Below, one piece after another: positions 62,375-64,000 of a stretch of 64,000 nucleotides of DNA. Source of the stretch: Gordionus sp. m RMFG-2023 (taxonomy: Eukaryota; Nematomorpha; Gordioida; Chordodea; Parachordodidae); contig NC_088777.1 in the NCBI RefSeq assembly GCF_954871325.1, positions 32,527,366 to 32,591,365 of the forward strand, read 5' to 3'. The position numbers were made by a program, and so were the translations under genes. Every line of letters begins with the position of its first letter. Within the stretch, counting starts at the first letter, position 1. Below the pieces are notes generated by a model, which ran no database searches, was not told the origin of the DNA, and saw only the letters and a list, made by a program, of their open reading frames with translations.

Positions 62375-63986
62375 TAGGCCTATTCAAAAACGAATTCGAA
62401 TAGTGCATTATTTATATTCGATTCGTTGAATTCGTACGAATAATAAAATCTACTATTTATATTCGATTCGAATTATTCGAATATTTCGAATTAATTTTTT
62501 TAATAAAATAAATCATACTCAAATATATTGACAAATTTTTTTATTACAAATTTGATTTTAAACAGAAAAAATTATAATAATATGTAATCAATAATCTGAT
62601 AATAAATAATATATAATCAAGTTATAAACAAAATTAAAATGTATATTATTAATTTATTTTATAATTTAAGCCAATTTTTAAAGGCAAAGAGTTGTTCTTT
62701 TATTTTCTTCCTTATATTCGAGAGCATGGGGATCCGATATGCATTTGCCTTCCACCACATACGAATCATTCTAATAATGTTTCTTAGTTTTAGAATTGAA
62801 GGATCTAAAATTTTTAAATTTCTTTGGATATTAAATTAATTACATGGGCAAAGCATCGGATGTGCCCTATTTTTATTAATGGATATTTTAAAGAAAATGT
62901 ATCACTAAATGTTTTATTATTAGTTGCATTATCTAAAAGTTATATAAAAATTTTTATTCTCTAAATTATAAATTTTAATTATTTTAACAAAGGCTGTTAT
63001 TTATATTAAAATTATCATCAATAAAATGGGCTGTTAGCCTTAAAAAAGGAACCTGTGTTGCTAGTCCAAATGTCAGATGAAAAATTAAACTGACTTTTAT
63101 TTTTATATATTTTTCCTTTACCAACTGTTCTTTATCTGCAAATATATTATGCATGTGCAATTTAAAAGTATTGGAGCATAATGATTTTACAGAACAATCA
63201 AGATCACTTATAAAATTTTTAAAATCATTTGAATTAATAATTTTTAAAAGGTATATTATTATTTATCATTAATTTTAATAAATTATCCTTAAAATTAATT
63301 TTTTTTTGAAGAATTTGGTGTAGACTTTAAAAAAATGTAAATTTTATTATTTTTTTAATAAGGTCTGAATGAAACCTATTATAATGATTAATAAGAGGAG
63401 AGGTTGTTTTGCCTTTACATTTTATAATACTCTTACAATGATTGCAAAAAGCCTTTTCACCTTCTTTAAGGATTTGATATTGATCCCATAAGATTGCTCT
63501 CTTTTGTGAGGAAATTTTCTCATCTTCAACATCAAGCATAATTTCATCAGAAGCATTCTCCTCTGACATAATTAGGTTAGCTAACAATAATTATTGTTAG
63601 AGATGTAATATATTTTATATACCTCTGGTTTGTTTAATTTTTAATATAATTTATTATGAGATTCAAAAAATAAACTTTTCGTGAGATTCAAAAAATGTGG
63701 CAAATAAAAATTTAAATTCTCACTTCAGAAATTTTTAAATTTGTGCTAGAATCTTTATAAACACCAACACATCACCTGTCAGATTGGCAGGTCAACAAAT
63801 AGAAATGACAAATGTTAGATTTATTAAACAATTTATTAAATATTACGAATAATTCGTTTTATTCGAATCGAATAAATGATTATTCGTATTCAGATAAAAC
63901 AAATAATTTATTATTCGTATTCGTAATTATTCGATTAGATTCGAATTATTCGAATCGAATATTCGAATTATTTTTGAATAGGCCTA
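62375..63986 (-). mobile_element. Inner BED-hAT, internally deleted, 1.6 kb
   Basis: Tips TAGGCCTATTCAAAAACG and, reversed, TAGGCCTATTCAAAAATA are near-identical. Both are followed by many ATTCGAAT/TATTCG motifs. The flanks GTGTGAAC (62367-62374) and GTTTGAAC (63987-63994) match 7 of 8. It lies inside the BED-finger codons of the outer hAT. It carries its own truncated transposase. Confidence 0.9.
62640..63587 (-). pseudogene. BED-hAT transposase of the inner element, middle deleted
   Basis: From 63587 down: a BED finger (DQYQILKEGEKAFCNHCKSI, then SPLINHYNRFH), FISDLDCSVKSL, LATQVPFLRLTAHFIDDNF, NATNNKTFSDTFS, and LIKIGHIRCFAHVINL. This goes almost directly to the C-terminal WWKANAYRIPMLSNIRRKIK. 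The central region normally lying between HVINL and the WWK dimerisation start is missing, and stops are present. Non-autonomous copy. Confidence 0.72.
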
Positions 63987-64000
63987 GTTTGAACCTTTTA

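Larger units (their letters stand above)
60322..64000 (-). mobile_element. BED-type hAT transposon (outer), extends past the window
   Basis: The 3' tip CAGGGATGTGAACCCGGACC begins near 60322. A second copy of CAGGGATGTGAACCC at about 60379 suggests a duplicated or nested tip. GGACCCGGGT motifs lie inside. The transposase runs on the minus strand from beyond 64000 to about 60562. It is interrupted by an inner hAT (62375-63986). Confidence 0.8.

Noticed and set aside
1-64000. LTR retrotransposon, retrovirus or Polinton
   Set aside because: No long terminal direct repeats, protease, integrase, capsid or family B polymerase signatures were seen. The only reverse transcriptase is of LINE type.
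1-64000. tRNA, rRNA, CRISPR arrays or bacterial-style operons
   Set aside because: No cloverleaf, rRNA core sequence or spaced direct-repeat array was found; the tandem arrays present lack unique spacers.

Overview
This window is very AT-rich eukaryotic DNA, roughly three quarters A+T by eye. Two intron-containing host genes are embedded in a thick layer of DNA transposons. Both host genes (an RPRD2-like and an SGF29-like gene), the multi-exon structure and the transposon mix (hAT, pogo/Tigger, long-TIR elements, MITEs, one LINE) point to an animal, probably a fast-evolving, TE-rich one. The species cannot be fixed from the sequence. I see no rRNA, tRNA or CRISPR, and no LTR, retroviral or Polinton-like element.

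Layout: 1-8.8 kb is repeat only. It holds a pogo/Tigger end, a tandemly duplicated block with a 2.2-kb insertion in one copy, an (AATCT)16 array, and several decayed hAT elements with G/C runs at their tips. From 9044 to 38557 on the plus strand lies a nine-exon gene for an RPRD2-like protein of about 739 residues: CID domain, coiled coil, and a low-complexity tail with four D-x-D-[LM]-R motifs. Its introns are stuffed with elements. Intron 2 alone is 16.6 kb and falls inside the CID coding sequence. About 38.6-41.0 kb is the 3' intergenic space with a hAT fragment.

From 41077 to 54374 on the minus strand are the last six recognised exons of an SGF29-like gene (SAGA/ATAC H3K4me reader), convergent with RPRD2. 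Its tandem-Tudor aromatic cage is kept, but two very long loops are inserted. The 5' exons were not found and probably lie beyond the window. Its introns hold MITEs, a hAT, an element with TTTCGCGATAAAAG arrays, and a 5-kb long-TIR element that itself hosts further insertions.

From 54.8 to 59.7 kb is a TIR element with long inverted arms, split by a LINE reverse-transcriptase fragment and a MITE. From 60.3 kb to the end is a BED-type hAT on the minus strand whose zinc-finger exon is split by a second BED-hAT with an 8-bp target duplication.

The most unusual content is a family of 2.4-3.5-kb elements with about 600-bp inverted repeats (11085-14581, 31489-33920 and a third, disrupted copy at 17331-25132). 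They carry pieces of a large DDE-like protein that I recall only as an uncharacterised animal family. Two copies share the same internal deletion, and each supplies the empty site for insertions in the other. The host exon structures are my own spliced reading, supported by intron phases that match at every joined junction, and have not been tested against RNA.
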